A DNA stretch of 64,000 nt, from the NCBI RefSeq assembly GCF_022603395.1, contig NZ_JAIBKA010000011.1, forward strand, positions 62,001-126,000. The letters run 5' to 3'. Position numbers and translations under genes: made by a program. Below the pieces are notes generated by a model. The model made no database searches. It was not told where the DNA came from and saw nothing but the letters and a program-made list of their open reading frames with translations. The stretch is from Desulfoferrobacter suflitae. Lineage in GTDB: Bacteria > Desulfobacterota > Syntrophobacteria > Syntrophobacterales > Syntrophobacteraceae. Below, one piece after another: positions 27,955-35,803 of the stretch; the first letter of the stretch is position 1, and each line of letters opens with the position of its first letter.

Positions 27955-28377
27955 TCACTTCAGCATCCAATTGTGAATGGCGGCATGCAATGTTTCCGCG
28001 GCCAGATAGGCGCAGTGGGACTCGCCTTCCGGCACTTCCTTGAATACTGCCAGGATGGTATCCCCTTCAATCTGTGCCGCTTCATCGATGGTCATGCCCT
28101 TTGCCAGTTGAGTGGCCAGGTAACCGCAGATGATGCTGAACAGGCATCCATCGGCAACAAAGCCTGCATCGGTGATGAGCTCCTCATCGACTTTGAGATA
28201 TATTTCCATACTTTCGCCGCAGCTGCCGCGGATTTTTGCAGAGCAGTCGGCATCCGCCATGGTTTTCATCAGCCCCTGACCGGGCAGGGAGTGAAAAGCC
28301 TGTGCGGTACTTGTCCCATGAGTCTTGCCGATGCGTCGATAAATTGCACCCATGAAGTCATCCATTGACTGACCCAT
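27955..28377 (-). CDS. NifU/IscU-like iron-sulfur scaffold-type protein (copy 1)
   Basis: 140 aa. The IscU/NifU N-terminal fold is recognisable with its three cluster cysteines in context: SCGESMEIYL (Cys), VADGCLFSI (Cys) and ESHCAYLAAETL (Cys). The C-terminal NifU thioredoxin-like domain is absent. The start is placed at the ATG 28377; the TTG at 28386 overlaps the preceding stop. It is the second gene of a pair, after the NifX-like gene, with essentially no spacing. These stand-alone IscU-like proteins occur with NifX/NafY-like proteins in anaerobes and are not the general Isc scaffold. Probably involved in metal or cluster delivery to the partner (inference). Confidence 0.82.
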   Translation of the reverse strand: MGQSMDDFMGAIYRRIGKTHGTSTAQAFHSLPGQGLMKTMADADCSAKIRGSCGESMEIYLKVDEELITDAGFVADGCLFSIICGYLATQLAKGMTIDEAAQIEGDTILAVFKEVPEGESHCAYLAAETLHAAIHNWMLK

Positions 28378-28382
28378 AAAGC

Positions 28383-28772
28383 TCAACCTCTCTTGATCTC
28401 TCTTTTGCGGTTCCGGTAACGTCTGGGGCAGCCCGGCAGACGGAAACGGGGGTCACTCAGTTCCTGCGAGCGATAGGCCTGCAAAACATCGCAAACTTCC
28501 CCGGAAACATGGTCGATGATGATTATTCCCAAAAGTTCGCCATAAGTCAAAAGCTCTGGACTCAGCGCGCCGCAAATCAAAGTGTGCACCTCTTCCTGCT
28601 TGAGTATCTTGAATCGGTCGAACGCGTTGATATTATGCACGATTATTTCATGACACGGTTTCAGGTCGTGTGGGTCTTGCAGAAAGATTTGCAATTTAGA
28701 ACACCAGTTGAACACCGGTGCCACGCGTGAACGCAATACCGGTATTGCCAACCTGGATGCAGGCTTATCCAT
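28383..28772 (-). CDS. NifX/NifB-like (dinitrogenase Fe-Mo cofactor biosynthesis domain) protein, copy 1
   Basis: 129 aa. The NifX/NafY-like fold is seen in LAIPVLRSRVAPVFNWCSKL, then VHTLICGALSPELLTYGELLG and IIDHVSGEVCDVLQAYRSQE, ending FRLPGCPRRYRNRKRE. The sequence closely parallels the NifX domain at 42555-43175 but lacks its Gly/Arg-rich and zinc-ribbon tail. The start at 28772 has GGGAG 5 nt upstream. Relatives bind metal-sulfur clusters, including the Mo-Cu cluster of the orange protein (ORP) in Desulfovibrio. It forms a two-gene unit with the NifU-like gene downstream. Confidence 0.8.
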   Translation of the reverse strand: MDKPASRLAIPVLRSRVAPVFNWCSKLQIFLQDPHDLKPCHEIIVHNINAFDRFKILKQEEVHTLICGALSPELLTYGELLGIIIIDHVSGEVCDVLQAYRSQELSDPRFRLPGCPRRYRNRKREIKRG

Positions 28773-29056
28773 GGTAACTCCCAACGCATTCAAAGGGTCG
28801 AGGGAAACATGGCGCCACCCTGCGGTTAGCCGCAGTCGCATTGAACGCAGCAGGAAAGATAGTTACCCATTCTTTTTCCATCGTGTTTGCCAGGTTCGAG
28901 TTTCCCGTATCAAAGCTCAAGAAATATCCACAGGGATTTTCAAAAAGCGGGCCAGCCTCGATCAAAAAAGACATTTCCGTTTGAAGTAATGCCTGCAATC
29001 AAAGTGTCCGACCTGGGGAATTCGGCCAGGTAATTGTGTGGCGCTGTACTGAGTTT

Positions 29057-30148
29057 TCAGGTGGAGGCCGATGGATCCTGCGGTCGTCGTATGGGTAGCT
29101 TAATGACGAAAAAGGAGCCTTCACCCGGTTCGCTGGTGACCGAGATGGTTCCCTGATGTTCCTGGATGATCTTGAGGGCGATGGTCAGTCCCAACCCCGG
29201 TCCCGACGTCTTGGAGGTGAAGAACGGATCGAAAATGTTCTTTATCTTGTCTTTGGGTATTCCTTTGCCGCTGTCCAATATGTGAATTTCAACCCAATCC
29301 TGTTCGACCTTACTACAAACGCGGATACTCTTCTGTGGTGCTTTCTGCAGCGCCTCTACGGAATTCTCTATAATATTTTTGATGGCCAGTTTGAAATGTT
29401 CATCGTCTACGGGCAGAAGCGGCAGACCGTCTGCCAACTCGATGCCGGTTTCGATACCCCGAGTGGAAAACTCCTGCTGGAACTCATCCAGGACCTCTGC
29501 GATCAGTCTATTGATATTGTTCGGTTCCTTGTAGGTTATGGCAGTGGTCTTGAGTTCAACCAGATGTTTCACCATTTTTTCCAGCCTTGAAACCTCCTTG
29601 AGTATTATTCCGACGTATGCTCTGTTGGGGTCACCTTCCGGCAGGTTATCATACACCCGCCTGGAGAAGCCGCCGATGGAAGTGAGCGGATTTCTCAGTT
29701 CATGGGCCAGCTCATCCATCATATGGTCGAGCGCCTCGGATTTTTCTTCCTGCACCAGCTTCTCTCGGGCCGATTTGATGGTCAGAAGCGACTTGACCCT
29801 GGCGGAAAGTTCTTTGTAGTCAAAAGGCTTGGGCATATAATCATGGGCTCCGACATCGAGCCCCTTGATCTTGTCTTCGACATCACCCTTGGCGGTGAGC
29901 ATAAGAATCGGGATGTAAGCAGTGCTTCTGTTTGCCTTGAGCCGGCGGCATACTTCATAGCCATCCAGCTTGGGCATCATGATGTCCAGGATGATGATGT
30001 CCGGGTTGTGTTTGGATGCCTGCTCCAGACACTGCTCCCCATCATAGGCCTCCAGGGTTTCATAGCCCTCAAAGCGCAGCCTTTTCTTGAGTAGCTCAAC
30101 TGTATCCAAAGCGTCGTCTGCAATCAGGACCCTAATCTTTTTCTCCAC
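29057..30148 (-). CDS. Receiver-histidine kinase fusion
   Basis: 363 aa, cytoplasmic. A receiver domain at 1-120 (KKIRVLIADDALDTVELL, phospho-Asp in IIILDIMMPKLDGYEVC, Lys in MPKPFD) is followed by a HisKA domain (DELAHELRNPLTSIGGF, with ELRNP H box) and an HATPase domain (IKNIIENSVEAL, SGPGLGLTIALKII). The start is GTG at 30148, which begins exactly before the receiver and has GGGAG upstream; it overlaps the preceding receiver gene by 17 bp. Last gene of a four-gene signalling operon (cytochrome, hybrid kinase, receiver, this gene). No output domain is present, so the signal must go to another regulator. Confidence 0.9.
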   Translation of the reverse strand: MEKKIRVLIADDALDTVELLKKRLRFEGYETLEAYDGEQCLEQASKHNPDIIILDIMMPKLDGYEVCRRLKANRSTAYIPILMLTAKGDVEDKIKGLDVGAHDYMPKPFDYKELSARVKSLLTIKSAREKLVQEEKSEALDHMMDELAHELRNPLTSIGGFSRRVYDNLPEGDPNRAYVGIILKEVSRLEKMVKHLVELKTTAITYKEPNNINRLIAEVLDEFQQEFSTRGIETGIELADGLPLLPVDDEHFKLAIKNIIENSVEALQKAPQKSIRVCSKVEQDWVEIHILDSGKGIPKDKIKNIFDPFFTSKTSGPGLGLTIALKIIQEHQGTISVTSEPGEGSFFVIKLPIRRPQDPSAST

Positions 30149-30545
30149 CGTGAACGCTCCCGCGCTCTCCCTCCAGGTGAGCCTTGACTTCGTCCGGCAG
30201 TTTGCGAACATCGATTGGTTTAACGATATATCCCTGGCAGCCCGCGGCAATAGCCTTTTCCTTGTCCCCGCGCATGGCATGCGCGGTCAGAGCAAGAATG
30301 ATGATGTGTTGGGTAGCCGCATTTGTTTTCAGCCTTCGTGTAACTTCCAGTCCGTCTATTTTTGGCAACGAGCGATCCATCAGGATCAAATCCGGCTTGT
30401 CCTGAAAAGCTCTGGTCAAAGCCTCTTCACCGTCCACCGCCTCAATGATCTGATAGCCTAACCGTTTGAGGACCTTTACCGTAAGGTCACGGCTGTCCTT
30501 GTTGTCATCCACTATCAGGATCTTCTTGCTGGTCTCCCCGTCCAT
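30132..30545 (-). CDS. Single-domain response regulator
   Basis: 137 aa, a stand-alone receiver: ILIVDDNKDSRDLTVKVLKR, phospho-Asp in LILMDRSLPKIDG, switch Thr in LALTAHAM, Lys in YIVKPID. The DivK-like wording (MDRSLPKIDG) is common in phosphorelay intermediates. It overlaps the upstream hybrid kinase by 41 bp and the downstream receiver-kinase by 17 bp, so translation of the three is probably coupled and phosphate transfer among them is likely (inference). Confidence 0.92.
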   Translation of the reverse strand: MDGETSKKILIVDDNKDSRDLTVKVLKRLGYQIIEAVDGEEALTRAFQDKPDLILMDRSLPKIDGLEVTRRLKTNAATQHIIILALTAHAMRGDKEKAIAAGCQGYIVKPIDVRKLPDEVKAHLEGERGSVHGGEKD

Positions 30546-33261
30546 CGATTTTCTCCCGCTCCTTCATGCCTTCTCTCATTTTGGTAATGGTCTTTCTCAG
30601 GCTGTCCACCAGCTCCTCTTCACTGAGCACCCCTTTGTTAAGTATGGCCTTGATTCTGCCGTCCAGAGCATCCCTTTGCGGTTCCGTGAGTTCCTCGGAA
30701 GTGAGAATGATCAACGGCAGTTCCTTGGCTTGCCTATCGGTTTGCAGAAATTCTATGACATCCAACCCGCTCACGTGAGGCATCATGAGGCTCAAAACCA
30801 CAAGCTGCGGTCTGAAATCCTTGATGAGTTTGACGGCATCCTCACTATTATAGCTGGTCAGCACTTCGTATTTTGCATCCTTGAGAAATTTTGCCACCTG
30901 CCTCACGTTTTCAACGTCATTGTCCGCCACCAGGATGCGCGTGATGGGTGTTTCCACTTCCAGGCTGTGCAGCTTTTTCAACAGTACATCCCTGGCGATG
31001 GGCTTCACCATGTATTCCGTTGCGCCCAGACTGAATCCCAGGCGCTTATCGTCCAGAATGGAAACGATGATCACCGGAATGTCCCGGGTCTCGGGCGTCT
31101 TTTTGAGCTCCTGCAGTACCTGCCACCCGTCTTTTTCCGGCATCATGATATCCAGAGTGATGGCGATGGGATTGAGGGTCATGGCTTTATCCACGGCCTC
31201 CTCACCAGAGAGCAGTCCGATGACTGTATATTCCTGCCCCAGATATTTTCTAATGATATCGATCCCGTCGGGATTGTCATCGATGGCCAGCACAACCTTT
31301 TGGGCGGACTTTTGGAGGCTCTCGTCTCTGTCCTTTGCAGAAACCGACGGCTCATCCAATTTCAACATGATGCTTTCTATCAGCTCGCAACCTTTGCAAA
31401 AATCCACTTTTTCCGGATAACTGGCAATTTTCAATCCGGCGCAATGAGTCCCCAGAATCAGCCAGCAGCGGCTTTCTTCACTTCCGTACGCCGGGCAGCT
31501 CGGCTGTCCACAGCGCACGTAATGCCAGCAGCGGATTTTTCTTCCGGCGTATTCGGGTTCCATCAAAAACTTAGCCGTCGGCGTTCCGAAGTAATCCGCC
31601 AGGGCTCCAGCCATTCTCGGTTCGATGATCGGTTCGCGCGAGCCCTCCAGAATTTCCCGCGACAGCGGTATGGTGAAACAAAACCGGCTGCCTTTGCCAT
31701 AATCGCTCGTCGCCCAGATCATCCCCTTGTGCAGCGCAACCAGTCCTCGGGCGATACTGAGACCGAGACCGGTGCCTTCCGGTTGGCGCACCGTCGTCAG
31801 ATCCACCTGGACGAATTTGTCGAAAATGGTGCCCAGGTCCTGTTCCTTAATGCCTATACCTGTGTCCTCCACACAAACTTCGGCAAAAATTGGAGGCTGT
31901 CCCGGTTCAACTCCCCGTTGGGACGGTTTGACGGTGATCCTTATCTCGCCTGACTCGGTGAATTTCACGGCATTGGACAAAAGATTCATCAGGATCTGCC
32001 TCACGGCGTCCTCATCGCCGTACACCATGGGAATCCTTTCATCCAAGTCCTGCTTGAAATCGAGCTGCTTTTGCTTCAAGAGAGGCTCAATGGTCTCGGT
32101 GACCGTTTGAATCAACCAGACGATGTCCAATTCCTTCGGGTTCAGCTGCGTCTTGCCGGACTCGATTTTGGAGATGTCCAGGATGTCGTTGATCAGCTGC
32201 AGCAGGTAGCGGGAATTGGACGCTATTTTATGCAGACTGCGTTCCTGTTCCGCATTGATGGGACCATCGACCCCGTCCAACAGCAGATCAGTGTAGCCAA
32301 TGATCGAGTTCATTGGAGTGCGGAGTTCATGCGACATGTTAGCAAGAAAAGTCGATTTCAGCTGGTCTAAATTTCTCAGCTCGCGGTTTGCCTTTTCAAG
32401 CAGCGTTATGAGTCTGGTTCTCTCTTCCAGAAGATCAGTTTTGCGCGCCACTTCCTTCTCCAGGGTGTCTCTGGCCGAGGAAATGCAGTCGACCATGTAG
32501 TTGAAGGTGCGGCTCAAAACGCCAATCTCGTCCTCTGTCTTGACTTCCGCTTTCACCGACATATCGCCTTCGGCAAACCGTTTCGCTTTCTCCGCCAGTT
32601 CCTCTACGGGGCGCCTGATGAACCTGTTGACAGTAATGTAGGTCATTAGAATAACAAATGATACTCCAAATATGGTCAACCAGAGAGTGCGATTTCTTTG
32701 AGCCGCCACCGTTTCGTAGGCTCTCTCGACGCTCATGGAGATGGCCATGCTGCCAAGAACTTTTCTCGAGGTGCCGTGGCAGTGATAGCAATCGGGTTGG
32801 TTCAGAATCGGGTAGAAATAAAGAATGCGCCTTTCACCTGAGACCGTGTCTTCAAAGAGTTTGTTTGGGCTCACCCCGGATTGCAGTATCTGCTTCAGAG
32901 TCTGGGCGGCGGACGGGTTGTTGATGTGGTTGGCCAGCTTGGTGTTGAGCTTATCGCGGTCGGTAGAATAAATGATTTCCTGTTCAAAATCGCAGATGTG
33001 TACCTGCACATCTTTGGCTGTTTCTTTGATGTCGGCCATTTGTTGCACAATGGCCTGGGCGTCTCCAACGGCCATCGGGTGCTTTATGCCGGCATAGGTT
33101 GAAGCGGCCAATTCCCAGGCGGCAATGTTGATCAATTCAATGCGGTCTTTTGTGCCGAAATAAATTCGAACCGCGATTTCTGCTCCCATGATCAGAATGA
33201 TGGCGGCAATTATGGCAATGAGAATTTTGTTGGCAAGACGCTTTTTGAGGATCCCCACCAT
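30505..33261 (-). CDS. Hybrid sensor kinase with c-type haem motif sensor, two-CW cysteine domain and two receivers
   Basis: 918 aa. Membrane segment at ~10-30, then a periplasmic Tll0287/DUF3365-like sensor (~35-195) containing one CYHCH haem c-binding motif. A second membrane segment (LWLTIFGVSFVILMTYITV) leads to HAMP, HisKA (NMSHELRTPMNSIIGYTD), HATPase (NLLSNAVKF, GTGLGLSIARGLV), a cysteine cluster (CWHYVRCGQPSCPAYG, then CWLILGTHC and FCKGCE: two-CW type), and two receivers (LDIMMPEKDGW; LSLMMPHVSG). The start at 33261 has AGGAG. It follows a tetrahaem cytochrome gene by 30 bp. Likely senses periplasmic redox state or a gas through haem. The role of the cysteine cluster between ATPase and receivers is unknown. 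Confidence 0.9.
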   Translation of the reverse strand: MVGILKKRLANKILIAIIAAIILIMGAEIAVRIYFGTKDRIELINIAAWELAASTYAGIKHPMAVGDAQAIVQQMADIKETAKDVQVHICDFEQEIIYSTDRDKLNTKLANHINNPSAAQTLKQILQSGVSPNKLFEDTVSGERRILYFYPILNQPDCYHCHGTSRKVLGSMAISMSVERAYETVAAQRNRTLWLTIFGVSFVILMTYITVNRFIRRPVEELAEKAKRFAEGDMSVKAEVKTEDEIGVLSRTFNYMVDCISSARDTLEKEVARKTDLLEERTRLITLLEKANRELRNLDQLKSTFLANMSHELRTPMNSIIGYTDLLLDGVDGPINAEQERSLHKIASNSRYLLQLINDILDISKIESGKTQLNPKELDIVWLIQTVTETIEPLLKQKQLDFKQDLDERIPMVYGDEDAVRQILMNLLSNAVKFTESGEIRITVKPSQRGVEPGQPPIFAEVCVEDTGIGIKEQDLGTIFDKFVQVDLTTVRQPEGTGLGLSIARGLVALHKGMIWATSDYGKGSRFCFTIPLSREILEGSREPIIEPRMAGALADYFGTPTAKFLMEPEYAGRKIRCWHYVRCGQPSCPAYGSEESRCWLILGTHCAGLKIASYPEKVDFCKGCELIESIMLKLDEPSVSAKDRDESLQKSAQKVVLAIDDNPDGIDIIRKYLGQEYTVIGLLSGEEAVDKAMTLNPIAITLDIMMPEKDGWQVLQELKKTPETRDIPVIIVSILDDKRLGFSLGATEYMVKPIARDVLLKKLHSLEVETPITRILVADNDVENVRQVAKFLKDAKYEVLTSYNSEDAVKLIKDFRPQLVVLSLMMPHVSGLDVIEFLQTDRQAKELPLIILTSEELTEPQRDALDGRIKAILNKGVLSEEELVDSLRKTITKMREGMKEREKIDGRGDQQEDPDSG

Positions 33262-33291
33262 CGCTTGCTCCTCCTTACACTTCCACTCCCA

Positions 33292-33780
33292 TTAATGAGC
33301 TCCTCCGCGGATGAGCGGTTTGTATCTGAAAGCTCTCACCCTTTCTGAAATGTGGCAGGCTTCGCAGTCCTGTTCAGTTGGATGCCCGTTAATGTCGGCA
33401 CTGGCCTGGGATGTGACGTGCACTGCACCGGGACCGTGGCACACTTCACAGCCGGCATTCTTCAGATGCGGAGTCGATTGCTCACTCACAAAGCCGCCCG
33501 GTTTGCCGTAACCGGTCGTATGGCAAACATAGCAGCCGCGAATTTCTTCCTCTGTGAGCTCTTTCCGAAGCCTGACGATGCTTTGATAGGAAGAGCTCTT
33601 CTTGGCATGGGAGGTGAAAGCGCGGTATTCCTTTTCGTGGCACTGCTGGCACGCCTGGGAGCCGACATAGTTTATGGGTTGTGCAGGAGGTGCTGCCGGT
33701 AATTGAACCGGCAGACAGATCGAAACGGCCGCCAGGAAACCAAAAGATAGACAGGTGACGTAATACTTGCGAAGGATCAT
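33292..33780 (-). CDS. Periplasmic tetrahaem cytochrome c (cytochrome c554-like)
   Basis: 162 aa with a signal peptide (MILRKYYVTCLSFGFLAAVS, cut near LPAAPP). Four CXXCH haem motifs are visible: CQQCH, CYVCH, CEVCH and CEACH, with spacing like cytochrome c554-family proteins (VGSQACQQCHEKEYRAFTSH). Exported and matured in the periplasm, probably an electron carrier. It is the first gene of the operon that continues into the haem-motif sensor kinase 30 bp downstream, suggesting that the cytochrome supplies electrons or redox information to the sensor (inference). Confidence 0.92.
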   Translation of the reverse strand: MILRKYYVTCLSFGFLAAVSICLPVQLPAAPPAQPINYVGSQACQQCHEKEYRAFTSHAKKSSSYQSIVRLRKELTEEEIRGCYVCHTTGYGKPGGFVSEQSTPHLKNAGCEVCHGPGAVHVTSQASADINGHPTEQDCEACHISERVRAFRYKPLIRGGAH

Positions 33781-34032
33781 GGCCCTGTCACTCCTTGAAA
33801 GCGGGTTGTGCCGATGCGGATGCCTGCTCGCTGCAGCAAGGAGATTGGCTGAAGATATGGCTTAACGCGTCAAATCCGTGCCGATGATACCTGTGTCAAG
33901 AAAAATGTTTAAGCAAATCCTGTGCCCTTCCACCTCGGGGGCGTCACAGGAGAATGGCATGGATCATGCATTCTTCGGCAATTCCACGCCGACCGATGAG
34001 ACCCAGGTGGGATGCCGAAGGATCTGCAGGGT

Positions 34033-35388
34033 CTACAATTTCTTCGCCAGCTGCCGGGCGGCTATCAGCACGGGGTCCCACAGGGGCGAGTAGGGCGGCG
34101 CATAGCTGAGGTCCAGCCCGCTGACCTGCTCAGCCGTGAAGCCGGCGTGCAGTGCCGTTGCAATGATATCGATGCGCTTGGCCGCCCCCTCACATCCGAC
34201 AATTTGCCCACCCAGCAGACGGCCACTGCCCTTTTCAGCCAAGAGCTTGACGGTGATCGGTCCGCTTTCCGGGTAGTAGCCGGCACGGGTGGTGCTCTCT
34301 ATCACGGCGTCGGCAAACTCGATGTGTTGCTCGGTAATCTCCTTTATCTGAAGTCCTGTGCGCGCCACTTCGACGCTGCACACCTTGGTCACCGCCGTTC
34401 CCACCACTCCTGCAAACTCGGCGTTGCCTCCCGCGATGTTTTCACCGGCTACCCGGCCGTGTTTGTTGGCAACCGTTCCAAGGGCCACATAGAAGGGTTT
34501 GCCGGTGACCAGATGAAAGGACTCGGCACAATCCCCCGCCGCCCAAACATTTTCTATTTCCGTTTGCATCCTCTTGCTGACTTTTATGGCCTTTTTCTGT
34601 CCCAGAGTCATCCCCGCCTCGTCGGCAAGCGCCGAGTTGGGAGCCACACCCATACCAAGGATCACCACATCGGCAGGAATCGTACGCTGGTTTGTCACTA
34701 CCGCCTGGACCCAGCCGTTTTTCTGGTCAAACCCTGCGACTGCTTCCTCCAGGTAAAGTGTTGCTCCCTGCCTGCGCAGAGCCGCGGAGACCAGTGCACC
34801 CATGTCCAGATCCAAAGTTCCCATGACCTGCGGCGACCGCTCAACCAGAGCCACTTCGATGCCCCGCAGCAGGAGTGCCTCGGCCATTTCCAGTCCTATG
34901 TAGCCTCCGCCGACAATTACTGCCCGCCTGGGCTCTCTATCATCGACAAGGCGGCGCGCTTCGATTCCGCTCTGCAGCGAATTGATCGACAGCACGCCAT
35001 GGGCGTCAATGCCGGGGATGTTGGGCTTGAGAGCGGATGCGCCGGTCGCAATGAGCAGCTGATCGTAAGGTTCCAGCCACTCTCTTGTGGATTGAAGGTC
35101 GCGGACTCTCACCTGCTGACGGCGGATGTCCAACTCGATCACCTCGTGCAGCGTCTTGACCTGGATATCGTGTTTTTCCTGAAACTCCTCAGGAGTCCTT
35201 GCAATAAGCGATGCAACATCGTCGACAACCTTGCCGACATAATAGGGAATGCCTCATGCGGCGTAAGACGTGTAACGCGTACGTTCGAAAGCGACGATTT
35301 CCAGTTCCGGTTTGCGACGTCGAGCTACCGAAGCAGCACTCATCCCTGCGGCATCTCCACCGATTACAACGAGTTTTTCTCTCGGCAT
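34033..35388 (-). CDS. NADH oxidase/CoA-disulfide reductase-like flavoprotein, selenocysteine at the active site
   Basis: 451 codons from the ATG at 35388, read through an in-frame TGA at 35254-35256 (codon 45). The N terminus MPREKLVVIGGDAAGMSAAS is the FAD-binding GGxAAG motif. It continues RTRYTSYAA-Sec-GIPYYVG, where Nox/CoA-disulfide reductases have SxCGxPY with the redox-active Cys, so TGA replaces exactly that Cys. After the TGA the frame continues with the NAD motif VIVGGGYIGLEMAEALL, the second FAD motif VWAAGDCAE and the dimerisation domain, with no other stop. The 5' part before the TGA has full family character, which argues against a pseudogene. A SECIS-like hairpin follows. Reduces disulfides, polysulfide or O2 with NAD(P)H. 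Confidence 0.87.
35220..35239 (-). promoter_or_regulatory. Putative bacterial SECIS hairpin for the NADH oxidase selenoprotein
   Basis: On the minus strand, positions +15 to +34 after the TGA form a stem of eight pairs (TGTCGGCA with TGTCGACG, two of them G-U) closed by the 4-nt loop AGGT at +23 to +26. Bacterial SECIS elements lie just behind the UGA and carry a G at the start of a small apical loop, which is met here. Confidence 0.6.
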
Positions 35389-35539
35389 GACCCCTATCCC
35401 CTTCTTATTACGTTGACTGGAGCTCTCGCCTCTAGTTTCTTAGAATCTTAAGCGCTATCCAAGATGTGTGCAATCATTCTTTTCACAGGGCCTCAGGAGT
35501 TGGTCCGAGGCGCCCGGTTCTATGTCGTTCCGCTGCCGG

Positions 35540-35650
35540 ACCGCCGCCATCCGCGCAGGAATTCAAAAATGCTCACGGATACTGGATTGCGGCGTTCACC
35601 GCAATAACTGAAAAGCCTGCAAATTCACTACTCGGGCAAGCTCCAGGACT
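35540..35650. repeat. Dispersed repeat, copy A (pairs with 39495-39602)
   Basis: Shares, at diverged but clear level, CCGCCGCC, CAGGAATTC/CAGGAATCC, GGATTGCGGC, GAAAGCCTGC and the following ~30 bp with 39495-39602. Both copies translate into similar but non-genic peptides (HGxWIAA, KPA, GQxPG). This is a common intergenic repeat type, not a gene. Confidence 0.65.
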
Positions 35651-35723
35651 TGTTCGCAAGGGGGCCGAAGACGCTGGCGAGGAGGGGGGGTATGTGAGGG
35701 TGCAGGGAGGGCTGGCATTGCCA

Positions 35724-35774
35724 GGATCAACAGGACAATGGAAGCCGGGCATATCCAAGAGATCCTGTTGATCC
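35724..35774. terminator. 12-bp inverted repeat downstream of the dehydratase gene
   Basis: GGATCAACAGGA (35724-35735) and TCCTGTTGATCC (35763-35774) are perfect inverse copies with a 27-bp loop, 30 bp past the stop of the minus-strand dehydratase gene. It could act as a factor-assisted terminator or mRNA-stabilising hairpin. There is no clean T run on the minus strand. Confidence 0.45.
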
Positions 35775-35803
35775 GGTCTTATTGGTTATGTTTTACTCTG
35801 TGC

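Noticed and set aside
28990-29010. Possible sigma54 promoter for the NifX-NifU pair at 28 kb
   Set aside because: GGACAC and TTGC elements are present on the minus strand, but spacing is off by one base and the GG of the -24 element is shifted.
35254-35256. TGA in the NADH oxidase gene as a simple nonsense mutation
   Set aside because: It falls exactly on the catalytic Cys codon and is followed by a SECIS-like stem; a second gene in the window shows the same arrangement.
34012-35451. 479-codon open frame on the plus strand
   Set aside because: Antisense to the NADH oxidase selenoprotein, no ribosome site and no family motif; it only exists because the GC-rich opposite strand lacks stops.
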